Shown: positions 16,566 to 25,779, numbered from the stretch's first letter. The stretch is DNA of 64,000 nucleotides from Pararhodobacter aggregans (GCF_003075525.1 NZ_QDDR01000007.1:1-64000), one strand, 5' to 3'. The notes: generated by a model not told the origin, from the sequence alone. A program made the numbers and translations.

Positions 16566-19129
16566 ACGACCCTTTCATCTCGACCGACACGCCCGTCGAT
16601 CTGACGAATTGCGACCGCGAGCCGATCCACATTCTGGGCAATGTGCAGAGCTTCGGCGCGCTGATCGCCATTTCGGCCGACTGGATCGTGCAGCACGCCT
16701 CGGAAAACTGCGAGCATGTGCTGGGCCTTGCCGCCGATGCGCTGGTCGGCTGCCCGCTGGGTGACTTCCTGCCCGCCGCCAGCGTCGCCAAGCTGCGCGA
16801 ACGGCTGGGCGGCGCCAGCAACGAGAATGCCGTGGCGCGGCTGTTCGGGTTCGACGTCTTCGGCGACGGGCGGCTCTTCGATATCAGCGCCCATCAGTCG
16901 AACCTGAGCTTCGTCTTCGAATTCGAGGCCAAGTCGCGCGGCACCGACCATGACGAGCTGGCCATCGTCACGCCGATGATGCGCCGCATCTCGGTCGAGA
17001 AGGACATCCTCGGCGTGTCGCAGACCGCGGCCGAGCAACTGCGCAGCCTCGCCGGTTTCGACCGGGTGCTGGTCTATCAGTTCGGCCCCGAAGGCGACGG
17101 CAGCGTCATTGCCGAGGCCAAGGACAGCCAGGATGCCGAGACCTATCTCGGTATGCATTTTCCCGCCTCGGACATTCCCCGCCAGGCGCGCGACCTCTAC
17201 AAGCGCAGCCTGTTGCGGCTGATTTCGGATGTGGACGATCCCGTTTCGCCGATCGTGCCGCAATACAGCCCCGAGGGGCAGCCGCTGGACCTGTCGCTGG
17301 CCGTGACCCGCGCCGTTTCGCCCATCCATCTGGAATACCTGCGCAACATGCGGGTGCGGGCCTCGATGTCGGTCTCCATCGTCATCCGGGGCGAGCTTTG
17401 GGGGCTTTTCGCCTGCCACCACCGCGAACCGCTCTATGTCGATTACGAACGCCGCACCGCCATCGAGCTGCTGGCGCAATTCTACGCCTACGAGCTGGAG
17501 CGGCGCGAGGCCCGGGCGGTCAGCGAGACGGCGGGACGGGCGCAGAAGCTGCACGACCGGCTGATGATGCAGCTCAGCTCGAACGAGGATCTGGAGCACG
17601 GCTTTCAGGGCATCGTGCGCGAGATCGCCAAGGTGATCCGCTTCGACGGCATCGCGCTCTATTCCGACGGCAAATACGTCACCCATGGCAAGACGCCGGG
17701 CTTTCAGGACTTCCAGACCATCGCCCGGTTTCTCAACACCTCGACCGTGTCGCGGGTCTATGCGACCGACCATCTGGTCGCCCGCCTGCCCTCGATGGAG
17801 CATGTGATCGACTGCTGCGCCGGGATCCTGGCCATCCCGATTTCCCGCAAGCCGCGCGATTACATCGTCCTGTTCCGGACCGAGGCCGTGCGGCAGGTCG
17901 CCTGGGCCGGCAATCCGCACAAGCCGGTCGAGGTCGGCGCTTATGGCGCGCGGCTGACGCCCCGCAAGAGCTTCGAGATCTGGAAGGAAGAGATCGGCAG
18001 CCGGTCCGAGCAATGGTCGCCCACCGCGCTCCGCGCCGCCGAGGCGATCCGCGTCACCCTGCTGGAGGTGGTGCTGAAACTGGCCGATGAGGTCAACAGC
18101 GAGCGCAAGCGCGCCCAGGACCAGCAGGAATTGCTGATCGCCGAGCTGAACCACCGGGTGCGCAACATCCTGGGCCTGATCCGCTCGCTGGTGAAGCAAT
18201 CGCGCAAGACCACCGGCTCGATCGAGGAATTCACCGCCGCCATCGACGGGCGCATCCACGCCCTGGCACAGGCCCATGACCAGCTGACCGAGATGGAATG
18301 GAAGCCCGTCGCCTTCCGCGAACTGCTCAGGACCGAGCTGCGCGCCTATCTGGACGGCGACGAACGGCGCCTGATCCTGTCCGGCCCCGAGATCGACCTC
18401 TCGCCCGAGGCCTTCGCCACCATGGCGCTGGTCTTTCACGAACTGGTCACCAATTCGGTCAAATACGGGGCCCTCTCGACCGCGGCGGGTCGGGTCGAGG
18501 TGCAGACCACCTTCCTCGGCGACGGTTTCGTGCGGATCACCTGGACCGAAAGCGGCGGACCGGCCGTGCAGCCCCCCAGCCGCCGCGGATTTGGCACGAC
18601 GATCATCGAAAAGTCGATCCCCTTCGAGCTGGACGGCGCGGCCGAGGTCGATTTCCGCCTGACCGGCCTGCACGCCGACTTCCTGCTGCCCGAACGCTTC
18701 GTCCGAGAGGGCGCGGCGCGGCCGACGGCCGGCAGCAAGCCCGCCCGGATCGAGACGGCCGAGAAACTGGCGCTGTCCGGCGTGGCGCTGGTGGTCGAGG
18801 ACAATCTGATCATCGCCATGGATGCCTCGGACATCCTCAGCGATTTCGGGGCCGAGGTGGTGCATATCGCCTCCTCCGTGGCCGAGGCGTTCCGCGTCGC
18901 CGATGCCAGCACCCTGTCGCTGGCGATCCTGGACATCAACCTCGGCTCGGAAACCAGCCTGCCGGTCGCCAAATACCTGGCCGCGCGCGAGATCCCCTTC
19001 GTGCTGGCCAGCGGCTATGGCAGCCAGTCGGACGCGCTGGCGCAGTTCCCGCCCGCGCCGGTGGTGCAAAAGCCCTATACCGCCGAAACGCTGTCCAAGG
19101 CCCTGATCCGGCTGCGCGAAGGCGGCTGA
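16562..19129 (+). CDS. bphP: Bacteriophytochrome: HWE histidine kinase with fused receiver domain
   Basis: 855 aa red/far-red photoreceptor. The chromophore Cys is at residue 17 in DLTNCDREPIHILG, in the PAS domain; the GAF domain has the FPASDIPRQARDLY motif near residue 200; a PHY domain follows. The kinase is of the HWE type: H-box AELNHRVRNILGLI (His 531), HELVTNSVKYGAL as N-box, and WTESGGP (W-x-E). From about residue 740 a receiver domain (VALVVEDNLIIAMD, phospho-acceptor Asp 791 in LAILDINLG, conserved Lys in VVQKPYT) is fused. Light is thus read out through His-Asp phosphotransfer, perhaps within the same protein. Confidence 0.95.
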   Translation: MNDPFISTDTPVDLTNCDREPIHILGNVQSFGALIAISADWIVQHASENCEHVLGLAADALVGCPLGDFLPAASVAKLRERLGGASNENAVARLFGFDVFGDGRLFDISAHQSNLSFVFEFEAKSRGTDHDELAIVTPMMRRISVEKDILGVSQTAAEQLRSLAGFDRVLVYQFGPEGDGSVIAEAKDSQDAETYLGMHFPASDIPRQARDLYKRSLLRLISDVDDPVSPIVPQYSPEGQPLDLSLAVTRAVSPIHLEYLRNMRVRASMSVSIVIRGELWGLFACHHREPLYVDYERRTAIELLAQFYAYELERREARAVSETAGRAQKLHDRLMMQLSSNEDLEHGFQGIVREIAKVIRFDGIALYSDGKYVTHGKTPGFQDFQTIARFLNTSTVSRVYATDHLVARLPSMEHVIDCCAGILAIPISRKPRDYIVLFRTEAVRQVAWAGNPHKPVEVGAYGARLTPRKSFEIWKEEIGSRSEQWSPTALRAAEAIRVTLLEVVLKLADEVNSERKRAQDQQELLIAELNHRVRNILGLIRSLVKQSRKTTGSIEEFTAAIDGRIHALAQAHDQLTEMEWKPVAFRELLRTELRAYLDGDERRLILSGPEIDLSPEAFATMALVFHELVTNSVKYGALSTAAGRVEVQTTFLGDGFVRITWTESGGPAVQPPSRRGFGTTIIEKSIPFELDGAAEVDFRLTGLHADFLLPERFVREGAARPTAGSKPARIETAEKLALSGVALVVEDNLIIAMDASDILSDFGAEVVHIASSVAEAFRVADASTLSLAILDINLGSETSLPVAKYLAAREIPFVLASGYGSQSDALAQFPPAPVVQKPYTAETLSKALIRLREGG

Positions 19130-19750
19130 TCAGGCCGCCGGAGGCTCTGCCCCGACCAGCGCCTTGAGGTCGCCCATGGCGCGGGCGGCGGCCTGCCCGG
19201 TCTCTTCCAGCGACTGGGCGACGACCTCGGCCCGTTCGGGCGTGACGCCGCGCCGCAGGATGTTCGCGGCCGAAATCGCCGCGGTCGAGAGATTGGCGAT
19301 CGTGTGCAGCGTCTGGGCCAGCGCGGCGGCGGCGTCGCGGCTTTTCAACGCCGCGTCGGCGTCATCGGCCGGGCCGGTCGCGGGCGTCGACAGCAGCAGG
19401 ATGCGCGCGACATTGCCGCCGACCCAATCGCAGGGCACCGCCTCGACCTGCCACGGGCCCTGCCTGCCGGTGGCGATCAGATTGGCGGCAAAGCGGGTGG
19501 CGTGGCCTTCGAAACAGGTGGCCACCGCAGCGGCGGCGCGGGCGCGGTCCTCGCCCTCGCACAGGGTCAGCCAGTCCCTGCCGCAGACCTCGCTCGCGTC
19601 CTGCTCGATCAGCGCCAGACCCGCGCGGTTGACCGCGGCGATCCGCCCCTCGGCGTCGATCAGCATCGCGCAGACGCGGGTGTATTGGGCCAGATAGCCG
19701 ACGATGACCGACAGGGTGCTGGGCGCAATCTGCGCATCTGCGAGAATCAT
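19130..19750 (-). CDS. PAS-domain protein with C-terminal helical region
   Basis: 206 aa. The N-terminal half is a PAS-like fold (AMLIDAEGRIAAVNRAGLAL, CGRDWLTLCEGEDRARA). The C-terminal half (ALAQTLHTIANLSTAAISA, AEVVAQSLEETGQAAARAMG) is alpha-helical, with an H-x-I-x-N segment like a degenerate histidine-kinase dimerisation helix, but no ATPase domain follows. Convergent with the phytochrome gene, with stop codons abutting (19127-19129 and 19130-19132). It could be a phosphotransfer or sensing partner; this is inference from context. Confidence 0.8.
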   Translation of the reverse strand: MILADAQIAPSTLSVIVGYLAQYTRVCAMLIDAEGRIAAVNRAGLALIEQDASEVCGRDWLTLCEGEDRARAAAAVATCFEGHATRFAANLIATGRQGPWQVEAVPCDWVGGNVARILLLSTPATGPADDADAALKSRDAAAALAQTLHTIANLSTAAISAANILRRGVTPERAEVVAQSLEETGQAAARAMGDLKALVGAEPPAA

Positions 19751-20032
19751 GAGCCCCCCGGAGCGCCGAAGTTTCGCCCACCGTACACCGCCGTTTGCTG
19801 GCCGAAAAGTGCCATGCGGATCAGGGGTTTCCGCCGTTCGGACCCGCCCGCCGCCGCATCGGGGCCACCCTGGCACCACGCCCTCGGGTCACGCGGCCTG
19901 CAAGACGTCAAGCATGGCCTGGCTGGCCATCGGGCCCGGCGCGGGCGGCCGTCCCGGCCGCCGAAGCCCGCAGCAACCCGGGCGGAATGCAGGGAACAAC
20001 GGTCCGGCGCCTCACGGAAACGTGATCTCCCG

Positions 20033-21073
20033 TCACTCGGGATCGAACAGCTCCGCCTGCCCCGCCGGACGCGGCGGCGGCAGGCCCAGATGCCGCCAGC
20101 TCGCCTGCGTCAGCATCCGGCCGCGCGGGGTCCGGGCGATCAGCCCCTGCTGCAAGAGGTAAGGCTCGATCACCTCCTCGATGGCATCGCGGCTCTCGCT
20201 CAGCGCGGCGGCGATCGTCTCCACCCCGACCGGACCGCCGCCATAGCTGTCGGCCAGCAGCCGCAGATAGCGCCGGTCCGCGCCATCGAGACCCAGATGA
20301 TCCACCCCCAGCCGGGTCAGCGCATCGTCGGCGAGCCCGCGGTGCAGCGTGCCATCGCCCTCGACCAGCGCGAAATCGACCACCCGGCGCAGCAGCCGCC
20401 CGGCGATCCGCGGCGTGCCCCGCGCCCGCCGCGCGATCTCGCGCACGCCCTCGGCATCGGCGGCGACGCCGAGCAGCCGCGCCCCCCGGGCGACGATCTC
20501 GCACAGCTCGGGCTCGGTATAGAATTGCAGCCGGGTCGGGATCCCGAAACGGTCGCGCAAAGGCGTGGTCAGCAGCCCCAGCCGGGTCGTCGCCCCGACC
20601 AGCGTGAAGGGCTGCAACTCGATCCGCACCGTTCGCGCCGCCGGCCCCTCGCCGATCACCAGATCCAGCTGGAAATCCTCCATCGCCGGATAGAGCACCT
20701 CCTCCACCGCCGGGTTCAGGCGGTGGATCTCGTCGATGAAGAGGACATCGCGCGCCTCCAGATTGGTCAGGATCGCCGCCAGATCCCCCGCCTTGGCCAG
20801 CACCGGGCCCGAGGTCATGCGGAACCCCACGCCCAATTCGCGCGCCATGATCTGCGCCAGCGTGGTCTTGCCCAGACCGGGCGGCCCGTAGAACAGCGTG
20901 TGGTCCATCGCCTCGCCGCGCATCCTGGCCGACTGGATGAAGACCTTGAGATTGGCCCGCGCCTCGTGCTGGCCGATGAATTCGTCCAGCATCTGCGGCC
21001 GCAGCGCGCGGTCGGTATCCTCGGGCTGACGGTCCGGGCGGAGGGTGGGGTCGGGATTGCTCATGTCAGTCAT
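20033..21073 (-). CDS. ruvB: Holliday junction branch migration ATPase RuvB
   Basis: 346 aa AAA+ motor. Walker A is [14 protein letters not shown], Walker B is [10 protein letters not shown], and [19 protein letters not shown] carries sensor 1 and the arginine finger; the C-terminal winged helix includes [14 protein letters not shown]. With RuvA it moves Holliday junctions and RuvC cuts them. It is the last gene of ruvC-ruvA-ruvB. Two in-frame ATGs (21073 and 21064) are possible; neither has a clear ribosome site. Confidence 0.97.
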   Translation of the reverse strand: MTDMSNPDPTLRPDRQPEDTDRALRPQMLDEFIGQHEARANLKVFIQSARMRGEAMDHTLFYGPPGLGKTTLAQIMARELGVGFRMTSGPVLAKAGDLAAILTNLEARDVLFIDEIHRLNPAVEEVLYPAMEDFQLDLVIGEGPAARTVRIELQPFTLVGATTRLGLLTTPLRDRFGIPTRLQFYTEPELCEIVARGARLLGVAADAEGVREIARRARGTPRIAGRLLRRVVDFALVEGDGTLHRGLADDALTRLGVDHLGLDGADRRYLRLLADSYGGGPVGVETIAAALSESRDAIEEVIEPYLLQQGLIARTPRGRMLTQASWRHLGLPPPRPAGQAELFDPE

Positions 21074-21101
21074 GTCGCGCGGAACGGCGGGCGGCGTCCA
21101 T

Positions 21102-21122
21102 GCGTATTTTCGGCAGAATGAA
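21102..21122 (+). repeat. TATTT...GCAGAATGAA repeat, copy 1 (ruvA-ruvB gap)
   Basis: GCGTATTTTCGGCAGAATGA plus A, lying between ruvA and ruvB about ten bases from the ruvA stop codon. Followed by TACGCGA, which partly mirrors the first bases. Same box as at 24.73, 55.58, 62.79 and 62.89 kb. Confidence 0.65.
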
Positions 21123-21131
21123 TACGCGAGG

Positions 21132-21809
21132 TCACTTCGGCGCCAGCAGTTTCAGGGCGGCGCGGATCAGGGCGGGGGTTTCGCTTTCTTCTTCGGCGGC
21201 GGTGGCGACGGCCTGGGCGGCCTCCGAGGGCGCATAGCCGAGGTTGGTCAGCGCCGAAAGCGCGTCGGCCTGGGCCTGCTGCGCCTGGCGGCGGGCCGAG
21301 GGTTTGGCGGGTTTCGGGGCCGGGGTGGCGGCGGGGGCCTCCTCCACCGGCTCGACCAGCGGCGCGTCCTCGTCCAGATCCGGGGCGGCGCTGCCCATGG
21401 CCATGACGGCGGGCGCCTTGTCCTTCAGCTCCATCACCACGCGGCTGGCGAGCTTCGGCCCGACGCCCGGCGCCTTGCGGATGGCGCCCGCGTCGCCGAT
21501 GGCCAGCGCCCGCGCCACGCCCTCGGGCCCCAGCGTGCCCAGAATGGCCATCGCCGCCTTGGCGCCCACGCCCTGCACCGACATCAACAGGCGGTGCCAT
21601 TCCTTCTCGGCCAGGGTCTGGAAGCCGAAGAGCTGCAGCAGATCCTCGCGCACCAGCAATTCGGTATAGAGCGCGGCCATGCCACCCGGGCCGGGCAGCG
21701 CCATCCGCGTGCGGTCCGAGACATGGACGATATAGCCCACGCCCCGCACGTCGAGCAGCACGTGATCGGTTCCCTTGTAATCGATCCGCCCCGAGAGTTT
21801 GCCGATCAT
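21132..21809 (-). CDS. ruvA: Holliday junction DNA-binding protein RuvA
   Basis: 225 aa. N-terminal OB fold ([21 protein letters not shown]), two helix-hairpin-helix motifs ([37 protein letters not shown]), a long Pro/Ala-rich linker (about residues 140-170), and the C-terminal RuvB-contact domain ([20 protein letters not shown]). Start overlaps the ruvC stop by ATGA. Confidence 0.97.
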   Translation of the reverse strand: MIGKLSGRIDYKGTDHVLLDVRGVGYIVHVSDRTRMALPGPGGMAALYTELLVREDLLQLFGFQTLAEKEWHRLLMSVQGVGAKAAMAILGTLGPEGVARALAIGDAGAIRKAPGVGPKLASRVVMELKDKAPAVMAMGSAAPDLDEDAPLVEPVEEAPAATPAPKPAKPSARRQAQQAQADALSALTNLGYAPSEAAQAVATAAEEESETPALIRAALKLLAPK

Positions 21810-22312
21810 CCCGCCGCCCTCAGCGCCGCCTGCAGCCGCCCGGCGCTTTGCATGTGGAAGGCATGGCAGATCGCCACGGCCAGCGCATCGGCGGCATCGG
21901 GCCCGTCGATCTGCACGCCCGGCAATTGCATCCGCACCATATGGTCCACCTGCACCTTGGCCGCCTTGCCGACCCCGACCACGGCCTTCTTCACCGCATT
22001 GGGGGCGTATTCGCCGACCACGAGCCCCGCCTGCGCCGGCACCAGCAGCGCCACGGCCCTGGCGTGGCCCAGTTTCAGCGTGGCCACGGCGTCCTTGTTG
22101 ACGAAGGTCTGTTCGACCGCGGCGCAATCGGGGCGCTGCGCCGCCACCACCGCGGTGAGCTGCCGGTGCAGGCCCAGCAGCCGCGTTGCCAGATCCGCCG
22201 TGCCGTCCGAATGCAGGACCCCGTTGGCGACATGTTTCAGGCGGCTGCCGTCCACGTCGATCACCCCCCAGCCGAGGTTGCGCAAACCGGGGTCGATTCC
22301 CATCACACGCAT
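21806..22312 (-). CDS. ruvC: Holliday junction resolvase RuvC
   Basis: 168 aa endonuclease. The acidic metal-binding residues are visible: Asp in [11 protein letters not shown], Glu in [10 protein letters not shown] and the [15 protein letters not shown] cluster at the end. The start at 22312 is chosen because MRVMGIDPG is the normal N-terminus; upstream extension is not conserved-looking. First gene of the ruvCAB operon; no convincing LexA-type site was seen upstream. Confidence 0.97.
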   Translation of the reverse strand: MRVMGIDPGLRNLGWGVIDVDGSRLKHVANGVLHSDGTADLATRLLGLHRQLTAVVAAQRPDCAAVEQTFVNKDAVATLKLGHARAVALLVPAQAGLVVGEYAPNAVKKAVVGVGKAAKVQVDHMVRMQLPGVQIDGPDAADALAVAICHAFHMQSAGRLQAALRAAG

Positions 22313-22631
22313 CGCAAAGCCCTGCCTGTTCCTGCTGGCACGGTTGCCCCGGCCTTGCCCGCTGACTAGCACGAAAAGTGAACATTGACCAGCGCAAAGG
22401 CGATTCGCCGGCGCGAGGGGTCACAATCCTGTTGCATCCTTCGCAAAGGACCCTAAATTGGTCGCATTCACCCTCAATCCGTCGCGCACGGGGTGGGTCC
22501 CCATGCCACTTGCCATGCTTGGCTTGCATGGCGGGATTGCGCGTTCCCTGTCTTCTCGCTGCACCTGCAAAGAGCTATCTACGGCTCGCAAGCACAATGC
22601 TTTGGCAGTTTTGAAACGACAGGAGCCTCCG
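22313..22631. other. Divergent intergenic region, ruvC / DUF1127 gene
   Basis: 319 bp without a convincing gene. It must hold the minus-strand ruvC promoter and the plus-strand promoter of the DUF1127 gene. The part next to the DUF1127 gene (22560-22630) is less GC-rich than the surroundings, as expected of a promoter. I could not assign -35/-10 boxes with confidence. Confidence 0.5.
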
Positions 22632-22841
22632 ATGGCCTTCTTTACCTCCGCCCGCCCCGTCGCCGACGGCGTGTTCGGCCGCAGCCTCGGGTTCTCGTTC
22701 GCCGATACCTTTGCCCGCGTCGCCGCGTGGAATGACAAGCGTGTCACCCGCCGCGAGCTGGCGAAGCTCTCCGACCGCGAGCTCGATGATATCGGTCTGT
22801 GCCGTGGCGACATCGAGGATGTGGTCGGCGCCCTGCGCTGA
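22632..22841 (+). CDS. DUF1127 small protein, 69 aa
   Basis: The C-terminal motif RRELAKLSDRELDDIGLCRG then DI is the DUF1127 signature, found in small, strongly expressed alphaproteobacterial proteins, some of which affect RNA metabolism and phosphate/stress responses (family knowledge). Starts at ATG 22632, six bases after AGGAG. It has its own terminator, so it is a single-gene unit. Specific role here unknown. Confidence 0.88.
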   Translation: MAFFTSARPVADGVFGRSLGFSFADTFARVAAWNDKRVTRRELAKLSDRELDDIGLCRGDIEDVVGALR

Positions 22842-22864
22842 CCCCGTCCCGCCACAACGACAGC

Positions 22865-22900
22865 AGCGCCGCCCGGGCAACCGGCGCGGCGCTTTGCTTT
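22865..22900 (+). terminator. Rho-independent terminator of the DUF1127 gene
   Basis: AGCGCCGCCCGG and CCGGCGCGGCGCT form an almost perfect stem around GCAA, followed by TTGCTTT. It begins 24 bases after the stop codon. Confidence 0.8.
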
Positions 22901-22911
22901 GGGGACATGGG

Positions 22912-23226
22912 TCAGAGCGTGTCCCGTGCCCCCGGCAGCGGCGCCTGGCGCAGGGCCGCGGCCAGCGTGGCGCTGATCGGATCGGCCCCGGCGAGCCAGT
23001 GATGGAGCTGCGCGGCGATCCCGGCCCCCTCCCCGGGCGGCTCGGCGAAGGCATGGCCGTTATGGGCCACGGCCGCGGCTTTCAGCACGAAGAAGCAGAC
23101 CAGCGTCGCGGCGAAAGCCGACAGGATCGCGGCGGCGCGGCGGGGCTTTTGCTCGCGCGCCTTCACCGCCTCGACACGGGCGGCGAGGACATGGGCCATG
23201 CGGCGGCGGAAATCGGGACTTTGCAT
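22912..23226 (-). CDS. Single-span membrane protein, unknown, about 104 aa
   Basis: A basic N-terminus (FRRRMAHVLAARVEAVKARE), one hydrophobic helix (AAAILSAFAATLVCFFVLKAAAVA, about residues 33-55) and a periplasmic-looking tail. No known family recognised. The start is uncertain between ATG 23226 and a GTG three codons upstream. It lies convergent to the DUF1127 gene and downstream of prmA. Confidence 0.65.
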   Translation of the reverse strand: MQSPDFRRRMAHVLAARVEAVKAREQKPRRAAAILSAFAATLVCFFVLKAAAVAHNGHAFAEPPGEGAGIAAQLHHWLAGADPISATLAAALRQAPLPGARDTL

Positions 23227-23285
23227 CGGGCACACTCGGTATCTTGACCACAGGCGCCGAGGCTAAGGACCGAGTTTGGCGAAAT

Positions 23286-24155
23286 TCAGGCGCGGCGCAG
23301 CACCAGCGTGGTCCAGTCGCCGATTTCCTCGCGCTCCACTTCGGTGAAACCCGCCGCCTGATAGGCCGCCAGCACATCCGCCGCCTGGGTGGTGAGCAGG
23401 CCCGAGAGGATGGCGAGGCTCCCGGCCTCGGTGTGCCGGGCCATATCGGGGGCGATCTGGATCAGCGGACCCTTGAGGATATTGGCGAAAACCAGATCAT
23501 AGGGCGCGCGGGCATGGATCAGGTCATGATCGAAACCCATGGCCTCCAGGCATTCGACGCGACCGTCGAGGCCATTGGCGACGACATTGGCCTCGGCCAC
23601 GTCGACCGCGACCTGGTCGATATCGGTGGCGAGCACCGTCTCGGGCCAGATCTTGGCCGCGCCCATGGCCAGCACCGCCGTGCCGCAGCCGACGTCGATG
23701 ACGTTCTTGCCGTGGAAACCGCTGGTGGCCAGCCGGTCCAGCGCCCTGAGGCAGCCCAGCGTGGTGCCGTGATGGCCGGTGCCGAAGGCCATGGCGGCCT
23801 CGATCAACAGGCCGATGCGGTCGGCGGGCAGCTTCTCGGCATCATGACTGCCATAGACGAAGAAGCGCCCGGCCTCGACCGGCTTCAGCTCGCGGCGGAC
23901 ATGGGCGACCCAGTCGATTTCCGGCAACTCGGAGATCGCGAATTCAGCCGAGCCGAAGGCCGCGGCCATCAGCGTCAGCGCGATGTCGTCGGGAACGTCG
24001 GTGAAATAGGCGCCGACCTCCCACAGGCCCGAGCCGTCCTCCAGCTCGAAGACGCCCACGCCCACCGGCGCCGGATCCAGCTCTTCCAGAGCCTCGCCCA
24101 GGGCCTGGGCGCGGGATTCGTCGGACAGCGTGGTGAGGGCGGTAAAGGTCGGCAT
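23286..24155 (-). CDS. prmA: Ribosomal protein L11 methyltransferase
   Basis: 289 aa class-I SAM methyltransferase. The SAM-binding motif is NVIDVGCGTAVLAMGAAKIW, motif II is ATDIDQVAVDVAEAN, and the catalytic FANILKGPLIQIAP segment carries the N-P-P-like N-I-L-K of PrmA. GTGHHGTT is also typical. It trimethylates ribosomal protein L11 at several sites. About 65 bases separate it from the membrane protein gene behind. Confidence 0.95.
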   Translation of the reverse strand: MPTFTALTTLSDESRAQALGEALEELDPAPVGVGVFELEDGSGLWEVGAYFTDVPDDIALTLMAAAFGSAEFAISELPEIDWVAHVRRELKPVEAGRFFVYGSHDAEKLPADRIGLLIEAAMAFGTGHHGTTLGCLRALDRLATSGFHGKNVIDVGCGTAVLAMGAAKIWPETVLATDIDQVAVDVAEANVVANGLDGRVECLEAMGFDHDLIHARAPYDLVFANILKGPLIQIAPDMARHTEAGSLAILSGLLTTQAADVLAAYQAAGFTEVEREEIGDWTTLVLRRA

Positions 24156-24214
24156 GGGGCCTCCGGGGTTGCATCGCGGGCCTAGCGCGTCCGGCCACGC
24201 AAGGCAAGGCGCCC

Positions 24215-24310
24215 ATCACTTTGTCTCAAATACGCACGGGGTTCCCCAAGGGGCCCGTGGGCCCCTTGGGCGAGGGGGTCCGGGGGGCGAGCAGCCACCC
24301 GGCTCCTCCG
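24215..24310. repeat. Left arm of a ~90-bp inverted repeat around the DUF1491 gene
   Basis: Begins with a degenerate TATTT-box copy (ATCACTTTGTCTCAAATACG), then CACGGGGTTCCCCAAGG, GGCCCGTGGGCCCC, a GGGGGCGAGCAGCC stretch and a mirrored end close to the stop codon. It matches, in inverted orientation and nearly base for base, the segment at 24644-24745. Confidence 0.75.
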
Positions 24311-24646
24311 TCACCCCTCGAACCCCGGCTCGTCCAGAAGCGTGCGCCCCGCCCGATCCTCGACCTCGATCACCCACAGATCCGGGTCCCGCCCCCGCTC
24401 GCGCGCGATCTGGGCGTCGATCTCGGCCTCGGCACCGCGGGCCACCTCGGCCCAGCGGGTCATGTCTTCCATCAGGTCGAACTGGCGGCGGTGCAGGCTG
24501 GCGGAACCGTCGAGCGAGCTTTGCTTGATGAGCACCGAGCCGGCCGTCGCATCGCCCTTCTTCACCACGAAAGCGGGAATATCGGCCAGGCGCAGGCGGG
24601 TCAGATAGGCCTGGACCCAGAAATCGGCCGTGAGCCTGGGGGTCAC
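24311..24646 (-). CDS. DUF1491 family protein, 111 aa
   Basis: Small soluble protein beginning MTPRLTADFWVQAYLTRLRL and containing ADIPAFVVKKGDATAGSVLI and DRAGRTLLDEPGF, the pattern of DUF1491, a family of unknown function common in Rhodobacterales. The start is a GTG at 24644-24646 with no strong ribosome site. The gene is tightly enclosed by a near-perfect inverted repeat (24215-24310 and 24644-24745), and the right arm overlaps its start. Confidence 0.82.
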   Translation of the reverse strand: MTPRLTADFWVQAYLTRLRLADIPAFVVKKGDATAGSVLIKQSSLDGSASLHRRQFDLMEDMTRWAEVARGAEAEIDAQIARERGRDPDLWVIEVEDRAGRTLLDEPGFEG

Positions 24647-24745
24647 GGGCGGAGCGAGGGGGCTGCTCGCCCCCTCGCGCTCCCCTCGCCAAAGGGGCCC
24701 ACCGGCCCCTTTGGAAACCCCGTGCGTATTTCCGGCAGAATGAAG
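24644..24745. repeat. Right arm of the inverted repeat around the DUF1491 gene
   Basis: Read on the minus strand this repeats 24215-24310: AATACGCACGGGGTTTCC, AAAGGGGCCGGTGGGCCC, CTTTGGCGAGGGG and GGGGGCGAGCAGCC. It ends in a good TATTT-box copy (24724-24745) that abuts the era stop codon at 24746. Confidence 0.75.
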
Positions 24746-25678
24746 TCAGCCATCGCCGTCGCGGAAATTGAGGCCCATCTCGCCGTAGCGTTCGGCCTCG
24801 TTCAGCCAGTTCTCCCGCACCCGGACGGTCAGGAACAGGTGCACCTTGCGGCCGAGGAATTCGGCGATCTCGGCGCGGGCCTGCTGGCCGATCGCCTTGA
24901 CCGTCTCGCCCTTGTGGCCCAGCACGATGCCCTTGTGGCCGTCGCGCGCGACGAAGATCACCTGGTCGATGCGGGTCGAGCCGTCCTCGCGGTCCTCCCA
25001 GGCCTCGGTTTCCACGGTCAGCTCGTAGGGCAGTTCCTGGTGCAGCCGGAGGGTGCATTTCTCGCGCGTCATCTCGGCGGCGATCATCCGCATCGGCAGG
25101 TCGGCGATCTGGTCCTCAGGATAAAGCCAGGGCCCTTCGGGCAGCGCGCCCGCCAGCCATTCCTTCAGGTCCTGCGTGCCATGCCCGCGTTCGGCCGAAA
25201 TCAGGAAGGTCTTCTCGAAGGGGAAGGCCTCGTTCAGGCTCTGGGTCAGCTTCAGCAGCGCCTCGGCCTTGACCTTGTCGATCTTGTTGATGGCGAGCGC
25301 GATGCGGCGGCCCTCGGCCCGTTCCCTGAGCGAGGCGAGGATCGCCTCGACCCCCTCGGTCAGGCCGCGATGCGCCTCGATCAGCAGGACCACGATATCG
25401 GCATCCGCCGCGCCGCCCCAGGCGGCCGCGACCATGGCCCGGTCCAGCCTGCGGCGGGGACGGAAGAGCCCGGGCGTGTCGACGAAGACGATCTGCGCCT
25501 CACCTTCCAGGGCGATGCCGCGGATCCGGGCGCGGGTCGTCTGCACCTTATGCGTGACGATCGAGACCTTGGCCCCCACCATCCGGTTCAGGAGCGTCGA
25601 TTTGCCGGCGTTCGGCTCTCCGATCAGGGCGACGAAGCCCGCGCGTGTGGTCATTTTGGGTCCTGTCTCATCCGCCAT
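24746..25678 (-). CDS. era: GTPase Era
   Basis: About 310 aa. G1 is LIGEPNAGKSTLLN, G2 lies in THKVQTTRARIRG, G3 is DTPG, G4 is NKID and G5 is ISAERG; the KH domain contains VIFVARDGHKGIVLGHKGET. Era binds 16S rRNA and assists 30S assembly. Two starts are plausible: ATG 25678 after AAGGGG (used), or ATG 25654 after AGGA, giving MTTRAGFVAL. In many relatives era directly follows rnc; here three features intervene. Confidence 0.96.
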   Translation of the reverse strand: MADETGPKMTTRAGFVALIGEPNAGKSTLLNRMVGAKVSIVTHKVQTTRARIRGIALEGEAQIVFVDTPGLFRPRRRLDRAMVAAAWGGAADADIVVLLIEAHRGLTEGVEAILASLRERAEGRRIALAINKIDKVKAEALLKLTQSLNEAFPFEKTFLISAERGHGTQDLKEWLAGALPEGPWLYPEDQIADLPMRMIAAEMTREKCTLRLHQELPYELTVETEAWEDREDGSTRIDQVIFVARDGHKGIVLGHKGETVKAIGQQARAEIAEFLGRKVHLFLTVRVRENWLNEAERYGEMGLNFRDGDG

Positions 25679-25779
25679 GCCGCCCCTTATACCATGCGCG
25701 GCGCCACTGCCACCAAATGCTGGATTCTTCGAGGCGGGCAAGGCAATCTGGCCATCGTTCACGAGTGAAGGAGTGTTGC

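Noticed and set aside
16514-19069. A long open frame antisense to the phytochrome gene
   Set aside because: Composition is that of an antisense shadow and no motif is visible.
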